From contig NZ_FNCN01000020.1 of assembly GCF_900100605.1 (NCBI RefSeq), positions 47,857-111,856 on the forward strand: DNA of 64,000 nt, written 5' to 3'. A program made the position numbers and the translations under genes. The DNA is from Sinosporangium album. Lineage in GTDB: Bacteria > Actinomycetota > Actinomycetes > Streptosporangiales > Streptosporangiaceae. How positions within the stretch are numbered: the first letter of the stretch is position 1; each line of letters opens with the position of its first letter. The notes under the pieces are model-generated. The model worked only from the letters and a program-made list of their open reading frames with translations, was not told where the DNA came from and did no database searches. Below are positions 1 to 7,894 of this stretch, piece by piece.

Positions 1-319
1 AGCAGAAGTCGAACCTGCCGTACACGTGCGGGTCGCGCCGCTTCCAGGAGGCGGCGATCGGCTTGTGGAGCCAGTCGGGGATGCCGAACTCGTCGAACCG
101 GTTGTGGCGGATGACGTGGTCGACGACGTCCATGCACATGGCATGCAGTTCTTCGACCACGTCTTCGAGGTCTTCGACTTCGGCGAGGGAGAAGGTGTAG
201 TGGACTGATTCGTCCCAGTACGGGCGGGCGGTGGCGGAGAGGTCGGTGTGGAACGCCAGGCCCTGGGATTCGACGATGTGCTGCCAGCCGGGACGGGCGC
301 GGCCTTGGATGCGCTGCAT
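1..319 (-). CDS. Glutathionylspermidine synthase-family ATP-grasp protein (N-terminal part)
   Basis: The first 106 codons of a leftward gene are visible; the rest lies beyond the window edge. The ATG at 319 shares its A with the TGA stop of the lipoprotein gene (TGATG), so the two are translationally coupled. Residues such as RPGWQHIVESQGL and YWDESVHYTFS, followed by an acidic helix, match the N-terminus of actinobacterial members of the glutathionylspermidine synthase (PF03738) family. That family forms peptide bonds by ATP-grasp chemistry; the substrate in this lineage is unknown. The ATP-binding residues are outside the window, so activity cannot be judged. Family call from remembered sequence pattern only. 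Confidence 0.7.
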   Translation of the reverse strand, partial: MQRIQGRARPGWQHIVESQGLAFHTDLSATARPYWDESVHYTFSLAEVEDLEDVVEELHAMCMDVVDHVIRHNRFDEFGIPDWLHKPIAASWKRRDPHVYGRFDFC

Positions 320-666
320 CAGGAGCCGCTTCCGGACTTGCCGCTGCCGCCGAACCCGCCGGTGATGACCTTCCCGGAGCGGGTGGAGATGTTGCTGTTC
401 GACGGCTTGGTCATGGTGCCGCCCGTGATCCGGCGGGTGGAGCTGTTGTGGGTGCCGCCGTAGATCCACACGAACGACGACGAGCTGCTGCCGCCGCGGT
501 CGCATTTGTCGTCGTCGACGACCTTGTAGGTGCCGTCGGCCTGCCGGATGACGCAGTCGGCGGTGACCGTGGACTCGTCGGCGCAGCCGGTGAGGAGGAG
601 GGACAGGGCGGCGACGGCGGCGGCGGGGACCGACGCGGACGATTTGCGGCGGGTGGGGGCTGCCAT
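319..666 (-). CDS. Small lipoprotein
   Basis: A 115-residue protein with a basic N-terminus, a hydrophobic stretch (about residues 14-24) and a lipobox LLTGC with the lipidated Cys at 28. It should be exported and anchored on the outer face of the membrane. The mature part is polar, rich in Ser and Gly, with two further Cys and a Gly/Ser/Lys tail. A purine-rich site (GGAAGAAAGG) lies just upstream of the ATG. It is coupled to the glutathionylspermidine-synthase-like gene, an association that suggests a shared envelope-related role, but no function can be assigned. Confidence 0.8.
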   Translation of the reverse strand: MAAPTRRKSSASVPAAAVAALSLLLTGCADESTVTADCVIRQADGTYKVVDDDKCDRGGSSSSSFVWIYGGTHNSSTRRITGGTMTKPSNSNISTRSGKVITGGFGGSGKSGSGS

Positions 667-690
667 GGGGTGGGCCTTTCTTCCGGGGTG

Positions 691-1047
691 TCAGGGGTTG
701 CGGTGCCAGCGCATGTGCGTGATGTGGCCTCCGGCGGTGGTCGTGACGGTGGGCTGCATGGCGTCGGCTTCGTCGGCGCAGGCGTCGGCGAGGAGCTGCC
801 GGTCTTCGGTTTCCTGCCGGGCGGCCTGCTCGTCGTCGAGTCGGCGGAGTCCGTCGGCGAACCAGCGGCTGTAGGGCTTGCCGGGTTCGGCGTCGGTGGT
901 GTCGAGGTCGGCGAGCTGGCGGCCGTGGGTGAGGCCGAGCTGGTATGCGCAGGCGGTGTGCATGCGTTCGCAGCCGGGCCAGTGCCGTCCGCCGGGGTCG
1001 AGGCCGGGCGCGGCGGGCAGCGTGTACTGGGTGGGGTGGCCGCTCAT
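691..1047 (-). CDS. Uncharacterised small protein
   Basis: A 118-residue protein starting at ATG 1047, whose start overlaps the stop of the upstream gene (ATGA). It contains a CERMHTACAYQLG segment followed by a charged helical region and ends in HMRWHRNP. The Cys/His spacing could be a metal site, but I do not recognise the family. It is the third gene of a tight leftward operon (1761-691) driven by the promoter/operator near 1.8 kb. The longer frame to 1170 is rejected because the ATGA coupling fixes the start. Confidence 0.6.
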   Translation of the reverse strand: MSGHPTQYTLPAAPGLDPGGRHWPGCERMHTACAYQLGLTHGRQLADLDTTDAEPGKPYSRWFADGLRRLDDEQAARQETEDRQLLADACADEADAMQPTVTTTAGGHITHMRWHRNP

Positions 1048-1460
1048 CCCGCCTTCTTCCTGCTGGCCCGTTTGCGGGTGCGCTGGTAGACGCGTTCGGC
1101 GATCTCGCATGCTTCGCATGGGGGTTCGTTTCGGGCTTTGTGCCGGTTGAAGGCGGCGTGGCTGCCGCATTCGGCGAGGGGACGGCGGCGGGTCTTGCGG
1201 TCGAGTCGGCGGACCTTGGCGAGCCGCTGGGCCGGACCGGTTTCGGGGTGGGTGTGCCAGGCGAGCAGGTCGAGGGTGGGGACGTCGACGGGGATCATCG
1301 CCGCGAGGACGACCGGCAGCGCGTCACGTTCCTCGCTGGTGAGGTCGGTGAGGATCTGGGCGGCGGCGTCGGGTCCGTCGTCGCGGACGGTGCAGGCGAG
1401 CATCGAGGCGACGCCGACGAGGTGGAGGGCGAGGGCGTCGCGGTCGTTGCGGTCACTCAT
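1044..1460 (-). CDS. Small protein with C-terminal Cys motif
   Basis: A 138-residue protein starting at ATG 1460, which overlaps the upstream gene by 8 bases. The C-terminus carries the pattern CGSHAAFNRHKARNEPPCEAC followed by arginine-rich residues. This Cys/Arg/His arrangement is common in small proteins of actinophages and actinobacterial mobile elements and probably binds zinc or nucleic acid. The N-terminal part is helical and acidic. Its role is unknown; it is the second gene of the 1761-691 operon. Confidence 0.65.
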   Translation of the reverse strand: MSDRNDRDALALHLVGVASMLACTVRDDGPDAAAQILTDLTSEERDALPVVLAAMIPVDVPTLDLLAWHTHPETGPAQRLAKVRRLDRKTRRRPLAECGSHAAFNRHKARNEPPCEACEIAERVYQRTRKRASRKKAG

Positions 1461-1761
1461 CGGTGGTGGTCCGGTTGCGGGCGAGCAGGCGGCGGACGTG
1501 GTCGGCGTAGGCGCTCCGCTGCGTGTCGGTGACCGGGACCCGCTGCGACGGGGTCTTGATGAGCGCGTCGGCGACACCGCGGAGCCGGTCGTCGTCCTCG
1601 CGGGTGGCGCGTACGGCGGTGAAGATGAGCTGTTCGTTCCAGGGGCAGCCGACGATCTCGTCGGTGATCTGGTCGGCGTCCCAGTCGGGCCGCATCTGGG
1701 CGATGAGCGCGATGAGTCCCGCGTAGGCGGGTTTCGCTCTGGGGTTCCCGCTGCTGGTCAT
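1453..1761 (-). CDS. Uncharacterised protein, first gene of a regulated leftward operon
   Basis: A 102-residue protein. I prefer ATG 1761 (MTSSGNPRAK) to the in-frame ATG at 1785 because a GGAAGGAAC ribosome-binding site lies directly before 1761. No known domain is recognised. It is the first gene behind the promoter/operator at 1798-1847 and is therefore expected to be controlled with the other genes carrying that element. Confidence 0.6.
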   Translation of the reverse strand: MTSSGNPRAKPAYAGLIALIAQMRPDWDADQITDEIVGCPWNEQLIFTAVRATREDDDRLRGVADALIKTPSQRVPVTDTQRSAYADHVRRLLARNRTTTDE

Positions 1762-1797
1762 GGGTGGTGTTCCTTCCGTGCACAAAACCCCGACACG

Positions 1798-1847
1798 CCG
1801 CTTACGGCCGGAAATTCACTCAGAATATATCTCTAATTTTGAGTGTC
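1798..1847 (-). promoter_or_regulatory. Early-type promoter/operator, copy A
   Basis: Read on the minus strand: a -35-like TGGACG, 17 bp, and -10 TATATT (1829-1824). The -10 is flanked by GACACTCAAAAT and ATTCTGAGTG, an inverted repeat spanning 1817-1847. GGCCGTAAGCGGCG follows (about 1808-1795). The same arrangement recurs at 47.9 and 55.1 kb, and a partial copy is at 38.1 kb. The overlap of repeat arms and promoter suggests repressor or activator control. The protein that binds it is unknown. Confidence 0.65.
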
Positions 1848-2200
1848 GTCCATTCGGTGTTGCGGCGTGCTTGTGAGGCACGTGAAGGAAGCTAGGAAGA
1901 AAGGAGTGCTTGCGTCTCACTCCGATTGAGCGGGCAGCGCAAATCCGCGCACGTTGCGTTCGATTACGAGCACGCGGGCAACCTCATGGCAGGGCCGGCC
2001 TCCGGGGAGGATGAGTGCAGAAATTAGCGGTAGCACTCTCCGTGGCAGAGATGACTGAGAGTGCAGGCGCACGATCCGGTATGGCCCCCGCCACCGAAGA
2101 TGTCCCCAGCCCCAAAGTAGGTTCAGGGCAATAGCTCGCCACCTGCGAAAATATGGCGGCCGAACCGGACTGAATCGCCGGTCTGTCGGGTCCGGCTCCA
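1848..2200. other. Non-coding or decayed stretch
   Basis: No convincing gene is seen here. A 94-codon minus-strand frame (1917-2201) has no recognisable domain, an arginine-rich composition and no good ribosome-binding site. A purine-rich stretch around 1885-1910 is not followed by an ORF longer than a few codons. The region lies beside the IS630 relic and is probably debris. Confidence 0.4.
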
Positions 2201-2674
2201 TCAGCGGAACTTCGTGTCCTGATCCACTTTGGCCACCGCCCGCACTTCTTGCTCAGTCACGCCACTGATTCCGCGTAGGTCTGCGCCGCGCAGGTCCACG
2301 TCATTCAGGTTCGCGTCGCGCAGGTCCAGGCCGCGCAGGTCCAGGCCGCGCAGGTCCGCGCCGCTCAGATTCGCGGCGTCGACGAGCAGGGGCAGGTTCC
2401 GGTTACACCGATCCGCGGCGGACGTCTGGGCGAGGAACGGCGGTGCGAGCAGCCGCGACACGATCGCATCTCGGCTCAGCCGGGTGGCCTGCCAGCTGTG
2501 TGGGCTCCGCGCGAGGAAGGAACCTCGTCCACAAAGCCAACACCTCAACGCTGAGTGCCAAGGCCGGGGAACCGCGCTCCGGTTGCCGTCGTCACCGGTC
2601 CGCCTTCCCGAGCAGGACGTCCAGGCTCGCCGGCCGCTAACGCAACGTCGGCTGGTCTCGGGCGGCTTGGTCAC
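2201..2674 (-). CDS. Pentapeptide-repeat protein, probably truncated
   Basis: The last third of this 157-residue frame is a clear pentapeptide-repeat block (ANLSG ADLRG LDLRG LDLRD ANLND VDLRG ADLRG). It ends in the usual tail resembling VTEQEVRAVAKVDQDTKF. Such repeats form a right-handed beta helix. The N-terminal hundred residues look unlike a folded domain and run into the IS630 fragment, so the natural start was probably lost. About seven repeats are too few for a Qnr-like protein. Probably a remnant. Confidence 0.45.
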   Translation of the reverse strand: MTKPPETSRRCVSGRRAWTSCSGRRTGDDGNRSAVPRPWHSALRCWLCGRGSFLARSPHSWQATRLSRDAIVSRLLAPPFLAQTSAADRCNRNLPLLVDAANLSGADLRGLDLRGLDLRDANLNDVDLRGADLRGISGVTEQEVRAVAKVDQDTKFR

Positions 2675-2691
2675 CGCCTCGATGCACCACT

Positions 2692-2865
2692 CACATCGCG
2701 GACCGTGTCCTCATCGACCTGCACGAGACTGGAGATAACGGGCACCATGTTGCTACCGGCCAAGGCGAGCAGGAGCATCGCCCCCGGTGGCGCACCGTGC
2801 TGGTCGTGCCGCGCCGGGACGACCCGCTGCAGCTTCTGCCCTTCCTGGTTCGTGAGCCTACGGAC
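2692..2865 (-). pseudogene. Fragment of an IS630-family transposase
   Basis: The reading VRRLTNQEGQKLQRVV, then (in a shifted frame) RRGTTSTVRHR, then the first frame again with LLLALAGSNMVPVISSLV and QVDEDTVRDV, matches the N-terminal helix-turn-helix of actinobacterial IS630-family transposases. Two compensating indels lie inside the match. It stops abruptly after VRDV, before any DDE catalytic residue. No terminal inverted repeats are visible. This is a decayed footprint of an insertion beside the pentapeptide ORF. Confidence 0.6.
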
Positions 2866-2977
2866 CTGTCCTGTTTCGTCACCTGGCCTCCCGAGCGCCG
2901 ATCGAACGTGATCTGCCCACCCAATCGGCACATGTACGCCAACAATGATCGTTTCCGTGGCAGGTGGCGCTGCCTCT

Positions 2978-5080
2978 CTAGAACCAGGCAGTGGGCACAC
3001 AGTTCGGCGGGCCGTGGGGCTCGTCTTCCATCCATGGCGGCGGGCCCGCGTCTGCGACCTGCTGCAAGGGGATCGGATGGTCGCCAAGGTCCCCGCCGGC
3101 GTTGTTCAGGCCCCAATGGTTCGCTTCGGCGATCTGGAGCCATTTGCGCCATTCGACGCGCTGTTGCCGGTACTTCTCGACGAGCTGGGCGAGGCGTTCG
3201 GGGATGTCGAGCTGCTCGGCCACCCTGTCGGGGTCGCTGGGGCCGCGGACCCAGCCGCCGTCGCGCTTGACGGCCAGGCCGTACTCACCGAGGGTGCGCA
3301 GCGCCGTGGTGGTGCCGGTGGCCGACAGGCCGGTCTCGGTCTGGATGTCGATGGTGCGCAGCGGCACCGCGGCGTCGAGCCGGTCGTACACGAGCGCGGC
3401 CGGCCCGCCGAGCTCGCGGAATACCGGATGCAGCCCGCCGAGTTTACCGGGCCGCCATGTGCGCCACGCCGCGGTCTCGGCGTACGCCTGCGGAACGATG
3501 AGCCGGTAGTAGTCAGGCCACTCTCCGTGGTGGGCGGCGACGTGGTCCACGAACGCGTCGGGCTCGTCACGCAGGTCGCGCAAGGCCTTGGCGACGGTGG
3601 ACTCGTCCAGGCACGCCGCGAGGGCGAGGCTGCGGACTCCGAACCCGATGACCGTGTTCGCCGACAGCTGCCCTGCCTTGAGCATCGCGCTGAGCACCCG
3701 CCAGTAGGTGATGGCCTTCTTCCCCCTCCATCGTCCCGCCCTGATCGCCGCAGCGAGAGCCGAGTCCCACGCGCGGAGCTTCCGGTACTCCCCCAGTTTT
3801 TCGGTATCGGGTGTGATGCGGCGGATGTCCCATTCGACGCCGCCCGCGAGCACGACCTGGTAACCCCCCCGGTGGGCAGGCCCCCTTGTGTGGATATCGC
3901 GGTCGAACTCACGTTCGGATAGCCAGGTGACGGCTTTTTGCCAGTCGCGATCGATGGCGTCCAGGCGCTGCCGCTCGGTGCGGTACCGGGCGTAGAAAGC
4001 GGCTTGTCCTGGCCAGGCGCCGCTGTTGAGGCGCGCGGTGTAGTGCTCCTTGCGCCAGCCGCACGCCACCGCGCCGGAGACGACCGCCTGGCGGGCCTCG
4101 GAGTCCGACCGGTAGACCCCGGCGCCGGTGACGCCTTGCGGGTAGCGGCCGGTGCGGGCGATGTCCTCCAGGCGCGGGGACAAGGCCGGTAGGGGGCCGT
4201 CGGCGCGGGGCAGCCACGAGTCGTCGTTGTCGTCGACGCGCACCAGGTGCGGCGTTCCCCTGGCGCGTGTGGTGTCTGCAGGGCCCCTGTCACCGGGAGC
4301 GGGTGCGTACGGGAGGGCGCTGGGGGATGCCGCGGTGGCGCGAGCGGGCAGGTCGGCCTCGGCGGCCTCGATCTCGGGCGCGAGGGCGGCCCACAGGTCG
4401 TCCCACACGCCGGACCCGTTGGGGTGGTCCAGCACATGCTCGACGTGGGCGAGGGGGGTGGTGAGGTGGCGGTGGCCGCCGCGTTTGGTCAGCGCCCCGG
4501 GGACGGTGATGAGGCCCTCGTTGGACAGCATCGGTTTGGGGTCGAACGTGACGTATCGGCGGGCCAGCGCGAGGACGATCCACCGCATCTCCCCCAGGTG
4601 GATCGTCTCGGTGAACGGAACGTAGGCGTGGCGTCCGCCGGTCGGTGCGACGTCGGCGAATCCGTGGCCACCGCAGATCTGGATCAACCCGGCGAAGTCC
4701 GCGGCCTCGGCGGCGACCAGCGCGGCCGGGTCGGTGGCGCCGGCGGCGACGGCCGCCTTCACATCGAAGTCACCCGCGAGTAGGCGGGTCTTGCCGTACT
4801 CGTAGATGTAGACGGCGGCGGCGTACGGGGGCAGGCTGATGGTGAGGGCGCGTTCGCCGTCGCGGTATTCGTGGCCGTTGCGGGCGATGCGGACACGGCC
4901 GCGTGCCCCGATGCGGGGTGCGATCGCTGCCCATTCGCGGGCAGCCGTCACGACGCCGGGTGCTGGTTCCGCGGTGCGGGGCTGGGGTATGGGGTTGTCG
5001 GAGGATACGGCAATGCCGGGCCAACCCGATTGCGACACGCCGAAATCGGGCACGAGTGGCAGAGCCGCGGAGCAATGCAT
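2978..5080 (-). CDS. Plasmid-type replication initiator with primase-like domain
   Basis: A 700-residue protein. Residues about 60-215 resemble an archaeo-eukaryotic primase/polymerase (AEP) core: LAGDFDVK (DxD at 104-106), GGRHAYVPF (His 151) and a PGALTKRGGHRHL segment (194-206), the equivalents of the metal and nucleotide motifs. Near residues 571-611, RTIDIQTETGLSATGTTTAL is typical of a winged helix-turn-helix. This combination fits Rep proteins of actinobacterial plasmids, which melt and prime the origin. The upstream gap (5081-5315) and the RHH-like gene 5316-5690 are candidates for origin and copy control. A distinct replication set (initiator plus helicase loader, 41.7-43.5 kb) exists elsewhere, as expected for a phage-plasmid. 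The start is uncertain within about 40 codons. Confidence 0.7.
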   Translation of the reverse strand: MHCSAALPLVPDFGVSQSGWPGIAVSSDNPIPQPRTAEPAPGVVTAAREWAAIAPRIGARGRVRIARNGHEYRDGERALTISLPPYAAAVYIYEYGKTRLLAGDFDVKAAVAAGATDPAALVAAEAADFAGLIQICGGHGFADVAPTGGRHAYVPFTETIHLGEMRWIVLALARRYVTFDPKPMLSNEGLITVPGALTKRGGHRHLTTPLAHVEHVLDHPNGSGVWDDLWAALAPEIEAAEADLPARATAASPSALPYAPAPGDRGPADTTRARGTPHLVRVDDNDDSWLPRADGPLPALSPRLEDIARTGRYPQGVTGAGVYRSDSEARQAVVSGAVACGWRKEHYTARLNSGAWPGQAAFYARYRTERQRLDAIDRDWQKAVTWLSEREFDRDIHTRGPAHRGGYQVVLAGGVEWDIRRITPDTEKLGEYRKLRAWDSALAAAIRAGRWRGKKAITYWRVLSAMLKAGQLSANTVIGFGVRSLALAACLDESTVAKALRDLRDEPDAFVDHVAAHHGEWPDYYRLIVPQAYAETAAWRTWRPGKLGGLHPVFRELGGPAALVYDRLDAAVPLRTIDIQTETGLSATGTTTALRTLGEYGLAVKRDGGWVRGPSDPDRVAEQLDIPERLAQLVEKYRQQRVEWRKWLQIAEANHWGLNNAGGDLGDHPIPLQQVADAGPPPWMEDEPHGPPNCVPTAWF

Positions 5081-5315
5081 TATTGTTGACTCCGAGACTT
5101 CTGGACACCGGCACGTCGAAGGCCCCAGCGTCCACTCACACGAAAGTGCGGGTGCCGCTAGGACCGGCGCCGGGCCGGATGTTCCTGTGAGAGGGCCTCT
5201 GCGTTTCTGCTTGGCGGTAGAAGGGCGCAGGGGCTCTCTGCTTTTTGTGTGGGGTCCGCCAGGGCGGCGGTGTCATGTGAGAGTTTCTGGCTCCTTTCGC
5301 GTTGCCGTGGGACGG

Positions 5316-5690
5316 CTACGCGGCGGCGTGCGAGTCGATGACCGGCAGGGCCTCTTGGGCGGAATGCGGGGCGCGCAGCCGCGCGGCCCGCTGAGGGGTC
5401 CGGCGCTTCGGCGTCACCTTGCCGGAGCGGCGAAGGTGCGGCGGAGGCAGGACGACCTGCCCGCGCATGAGCGAGGTCAAGTAATCGGCGGCCTCTTCGG
5501 CGTCGGCGAATCCGAAGGTGTCCCACCTCCCGTGGGCCAGTGAGACGGTGAAACCAAAGTAGTCGCTGAGGGATTCGAACCCCAGCGTCTTCCAGACCTC
5601 TTTGGCCTCGTCGTAGACGTCCTGCCCGACGCGGAGGCTGCCACGCACTCCGTCCTTCTTCGGTCGTCCACCCTTCGAATTCGTACTCAT
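5316..5690 (-). CDS. Ribbon-helix-helix-like DNA-binding protein upstream of rep
   Basis: A 124-residue protein from ATG 5690 (MSTNSKGGRPKKDG). A strand-like GSLRVGQDVYDEA followed by two short helices resembles Arc/MetJ/CopG ribbon-helix-helix proteins, and the GRPKKDG tail would contact DNA. The C-terminus is basic and disordered. It lies directly upstream of rep on the same strand, where many plasmids keep a copy-number or rep-operon repressor; that role is inferred from position. Confidence 0.55.
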   Translation of the reverse strand: MSTNSKGGRPKKDGVRGSLRVGQDVYDEAKEVWKTLGFESLSDYFGFTVSLAHGRWDTFGFADAEEAADYLTSLMRGQVVLPPPHLRRSGKVTPKRRTPQRAARLRAPHSAQEALPVIDSHAAA

Positions 5691-5983
5691 GGTGGCCGAC
5701 CCTACAGGTTCCTGATGCAGAAACGGCTTGATTTGGTGGGCGTGTCGCGATCGTTGCACGATGTTGATCTAGCTGGTGTCCCCGCATTGATCAACCGCGT
5801 GAGGAGGGTGTCGGACGGCTAGGGTCTGAATTGTGACCGCCGTCCCGGCCGCCCGCTCCGGTAGAGCAATGATCCCTTCTGGACACTTTCAGACTCCACA
5901 CGATCAGCAGTTCAATGCGGAGTTGATCCAGCACACACAGTAACCGCTGTGTGGTCGCTGACATGTGTCCGAAGGAGACTCCC

Positions 5984-6394
5984 ATGCGCAAGAGCATCCG
6001 CGCCGTCCTCTCCTCCACCGCGTGCCTGGCCTCGCTCCTGCTCGCCCCCGCCGGCTTCCACCCTCCCGCCGCAGACGCCAGCGCGAGCAGCGTCATCGCC
6101 CCGGCGAAGCCGAAACCGCCGAGGAACCAGCCCCCGGCTGCCCCCCAGCCGGCACCCAGCGGCAGGACCGTGAACTCCAAGTCGCCGGCGACCTCCCCGT
6201 TCTGGAACAGGCTCCGGAATTTCAAAGCAGGGGCAAGGCACGACGACAAATATGTGTACGAGTGGGACTACCTGCACGGAGACATCGAGAGGTTCAACAA
6301 GAAGACCAGGAAGCACGCGGGTAGCCTTGAGCCCGTGAACGGCACGCCCTACAAGCCTGCTGTCCCGACGCACCGCCCGAAGACTAAATGGTAG
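5984..6394 (+). CDS. Secreted colicin E3-type ribosomal RNase toxin
   Basis: A 136-residue precursor with a signal peptide (MRKSIRAVLSS, then a hydrophobic core to about residue 24), a Pro/Ala linker, and a C-terminal domain from about residue 75. That domain carries KYVYEWDYLHGDIERF, then HAGSLEP, G, and a basic HRPKTKW end. This matches the cytotoxic domain of colicin E3, which cuts 16S rRNA in the decoding centre. Asp95, His98, Glu102 and Arg131 occupy the places of E3 residues D510, H513, E517 and R545. Unlike colicins, it has no translocation or receptor domains and has its own signal peptide. A GAAGGAGA site precedes ATG 5984. The next gene is the likely immunity partner. Confidence 0.8.
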   Translation: MRKSIRAVLSSTACLASLLLAPAGFHPPAADASASSVIAPAKPKPPRNQPPAAPQPAPSGRTVNSKSPATSPFWNRLRNFKAGARHDDKYVYEWDYLHGDIERFNKKTRKHAGSLEPVNGTPYKPAVPTHRPKTKW

Positions 6395-6403
6395 GGATAG
6401 TAG

Positions 6404-7093
6404 ATGACATTCGTTCAAGACGTTCTAGATGGACGCAGATCGATAGACGACTACGAGAACTTCAAAACTGCCTGGGAGGAATTCCCGCCAGAAGATGAAG
6501 AATTCCATAATGCGGTCGGGATGCTGTGGGCAGAGAACATCATGTGGTACAGGGAGCCCGAGGTGCTCCCATATGTCGTCGCCGCACGCCGACAAGGCCA
6601 GAACCTGCTCCAATACGTGACGGAGCGCAAGGACGCCGACCTCACGGCCTGGAGGCTGTGGGACCTGGCCCAGCGACGGTTCCAGAAGGAATGGCTCAAC
6701 CCGGACGTCGACCTCAACATGCCGACCGGTGAAGAGCCTGAGCCCGTCCACCGAACCAGACCCATAGGCGAAAACTTCATCCAAGATGTCCTCGACGGGC
6801 AGGCCACGTCCGAGGATTTCGAGGACTACGTCACCGAGTGGCACAACACGGCGGGGAGTGTCCCGCTGCATGAGTGGCTTGGCCTGCTGTGGCCGGAATA
6901 TGCCATAGCCAGCACCGATGAAAAGGCCCTCGACTACATTATCGCCGCGCGCCGCCGGGGCCAGAACCTCCTTGAACACCTCAAGGAGACCGTGGATAGA
7001 ACGGCGCTGGAGGTCTGGGCGGAAACAGTGAAATACGCCGAGCAATGGCGCACCCCGGAGCGGTCTCCCTCCCCCAAGGCATATTGGGGCTGA
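6404..7093 (+). CDS. Probable immunity protein, two tandem copies of one domain
   Basis: A 229-residue cytosolic, acidic protein starting 9 bases after the E3-like toxin. Two halves are clearly homologous. QDVLDG occurs at 5-10 and 127-132, and AARRQGQNLL / AARRRGQNLL at 60-69 and 181-190, an offset of about 121 residues. The pattern DVLDG...DY...W...(L)G..W.EY resembles immunity proteins of contact-dependent inhibition systems. It is not similar to the classical colicin E3 immunity protein. Position and acidity support neutralising the upstream rRNase. The duplication could allow two toxins to be bound or one half to have diverged. Confidence 0.6.
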   Translation: MTFVQDVLDGRRSIDDYENFKTAWEEFPPEDEEFHNAVGMLWAENIMWYREPEVLPYVVAARRQGQNLLQYVTERKDADLTAWRLWDLAQRRFQKEWLNPDVDLNMPTGEEPEPVHRTRPIGENFIQDVLDGQATSEDFEDYVTEWHNTAGSVPLHEWLGLLWPEYAIASTDEKALDYIIAARRRGQNLLEHLKETVDRTALEVWAETVKYAEQWRTPERSPSPKAYWG

Positions 7094-7132
7094 GGCATCG
7101 GCGCGGGCCTGCGGCCCACGCCGTACTGAGCA

Positions 7133-7378
7133 TCAGGTGTGGCGGCGGGGCACGCGGCTGTAGTCCTGGCCGTCCACGCGGGCGACCTCTTCTGCGGGCA
7201 CCCGCCGCTCCACGATGAACATCCTGTTGTCCAGTGTGTCCGGCTCGGGTCTGCTGTCGGCCCAGTAGATGTCGGCCAGCCACACGCCGAGGTCGGTGAG
7301 CCACCATGCGCGCAGCCACGCCGGCCGATGCCTGTAGGCCACCAGCGGAGGCAGCGGCGGCAGGTCTGAACTGGGCAT
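7133..7378 (-). CDS. Small uncharacterised protein
   Basis: An 81-residue frame from ATG 7378 with GAGG a few bases upstream on the minus strand. Trp-rich N-terminal half (WLRAWWLTDLGVWLADIYW) and a charged C-terminal half. It is convergent with the immunity gene 6404-7093 and divergent from the second toxin module. No family recognised. Reasonable coding appearance but short, so moderate confidence. Confidence 0.5.
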   Translation of the reverse strand: MPSSDLPPLPPLVAYRHRPAWLRAWWLTDLGVWLADIYWADSRPEPDTLDNRMFIVERRVPAEEVARVDGQDYSRVPRRHT

Positions 7379-7516
7379 ACCTCAACACTAAGTCGAACAG
7401 GCGTTCGGGGCTTGAAGGTGTCTAGGGATTCACACACTCCCCCACCCCAGACACTTACAGTTAGGATCGATGGCGCTTCGTAGTTAACGGCGTCGAATTA
7501 AAGGGGAACCGCCACC

Positions 7517-7894
7517 ATGCTCAAGCGTGCCGCGCTCGGACTCCTCATCCCACTCCTCATCGCGGGCACAGCCGTAGCCGCGCCCCCCGCAACCGCATCA
7601 GACCAGCACATCGCGGCATCGGCGGTCGCGGACAAACCGCGGCCCCCGAGAGGAAAACCCTCGAACGACGGATGCGGCCAGCGGCCCACCTACATAGCCG
7701 GCTACACCACCCACGCCCGCCAGAGGCTTGCGGAACACCGCATCGGCGAGGACCAGGTGCAAGCCCTCGTGGCGGACAGGAACGCCCGCACCCGCCCCGG
7801 GCACACCCCCTGCACCTGGAGGCTCTCCAACGGCAGGATCTGGGCGGTCATCAACGACCGCGCGGGCATCGTCACCGTGGGTCCCGGCTCATGA
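7517..7894 (+). CDS. Secreted DUF4258-like (RelE/BECR-fold) putative RNase toxin
   Basis: A 125-residue precursor with a signal peptide (MLKRAALGLLIPLLIAG, cleavage near AAPPATA). The mature domain contains GYTTHARQRLAEHRIGEDQV (62-81), then CTWRLSNGRIWAVINDRAG and IVTVGP. This is the layout of DUF4258 proteins: a Thr-x-His-Ala-x-x-Arg helix, then strands ending in a v.d..g.ivTV pattern. DUF4258 belongs to the RelE/barnase-like RNase group. Two Cys (53 and 99) could form a disulphide outside the cell. Its stop overlaps the next gene (ATGA), as in a toxin-immunity operon. Activity is inferred. Confidence 0.6.
   Translation: MLKRAALGLLIPLLIAGTAVAAPPATASDQHIAASAVADKPRPPRGKPSNDGCGQRPTYIAGYTTHARQRLAEHRIGEDQVQALVADRNARTRPGHTPCTWRLSNGRIWAVINDRAGIVTVGPGS

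Noticed and set aside
1917..2201. 94-codon minus-strand ORF
   Set aside because: No ribosome-binding site, Arg-rich, no domain, next to transposon debris.
2201..2674. Qnr-type quinolone resistance protein
   Set aside because: Only about seven pentapeptide repeats and no intact N-terminus; far shorter than Qnr proteins.
7672..7890. Upstream extension of the DUF2283-like gene
   Set aside because: That part overlaps the toxin gene and is a shadow; the ATGA overlap fixes the start at 7891.
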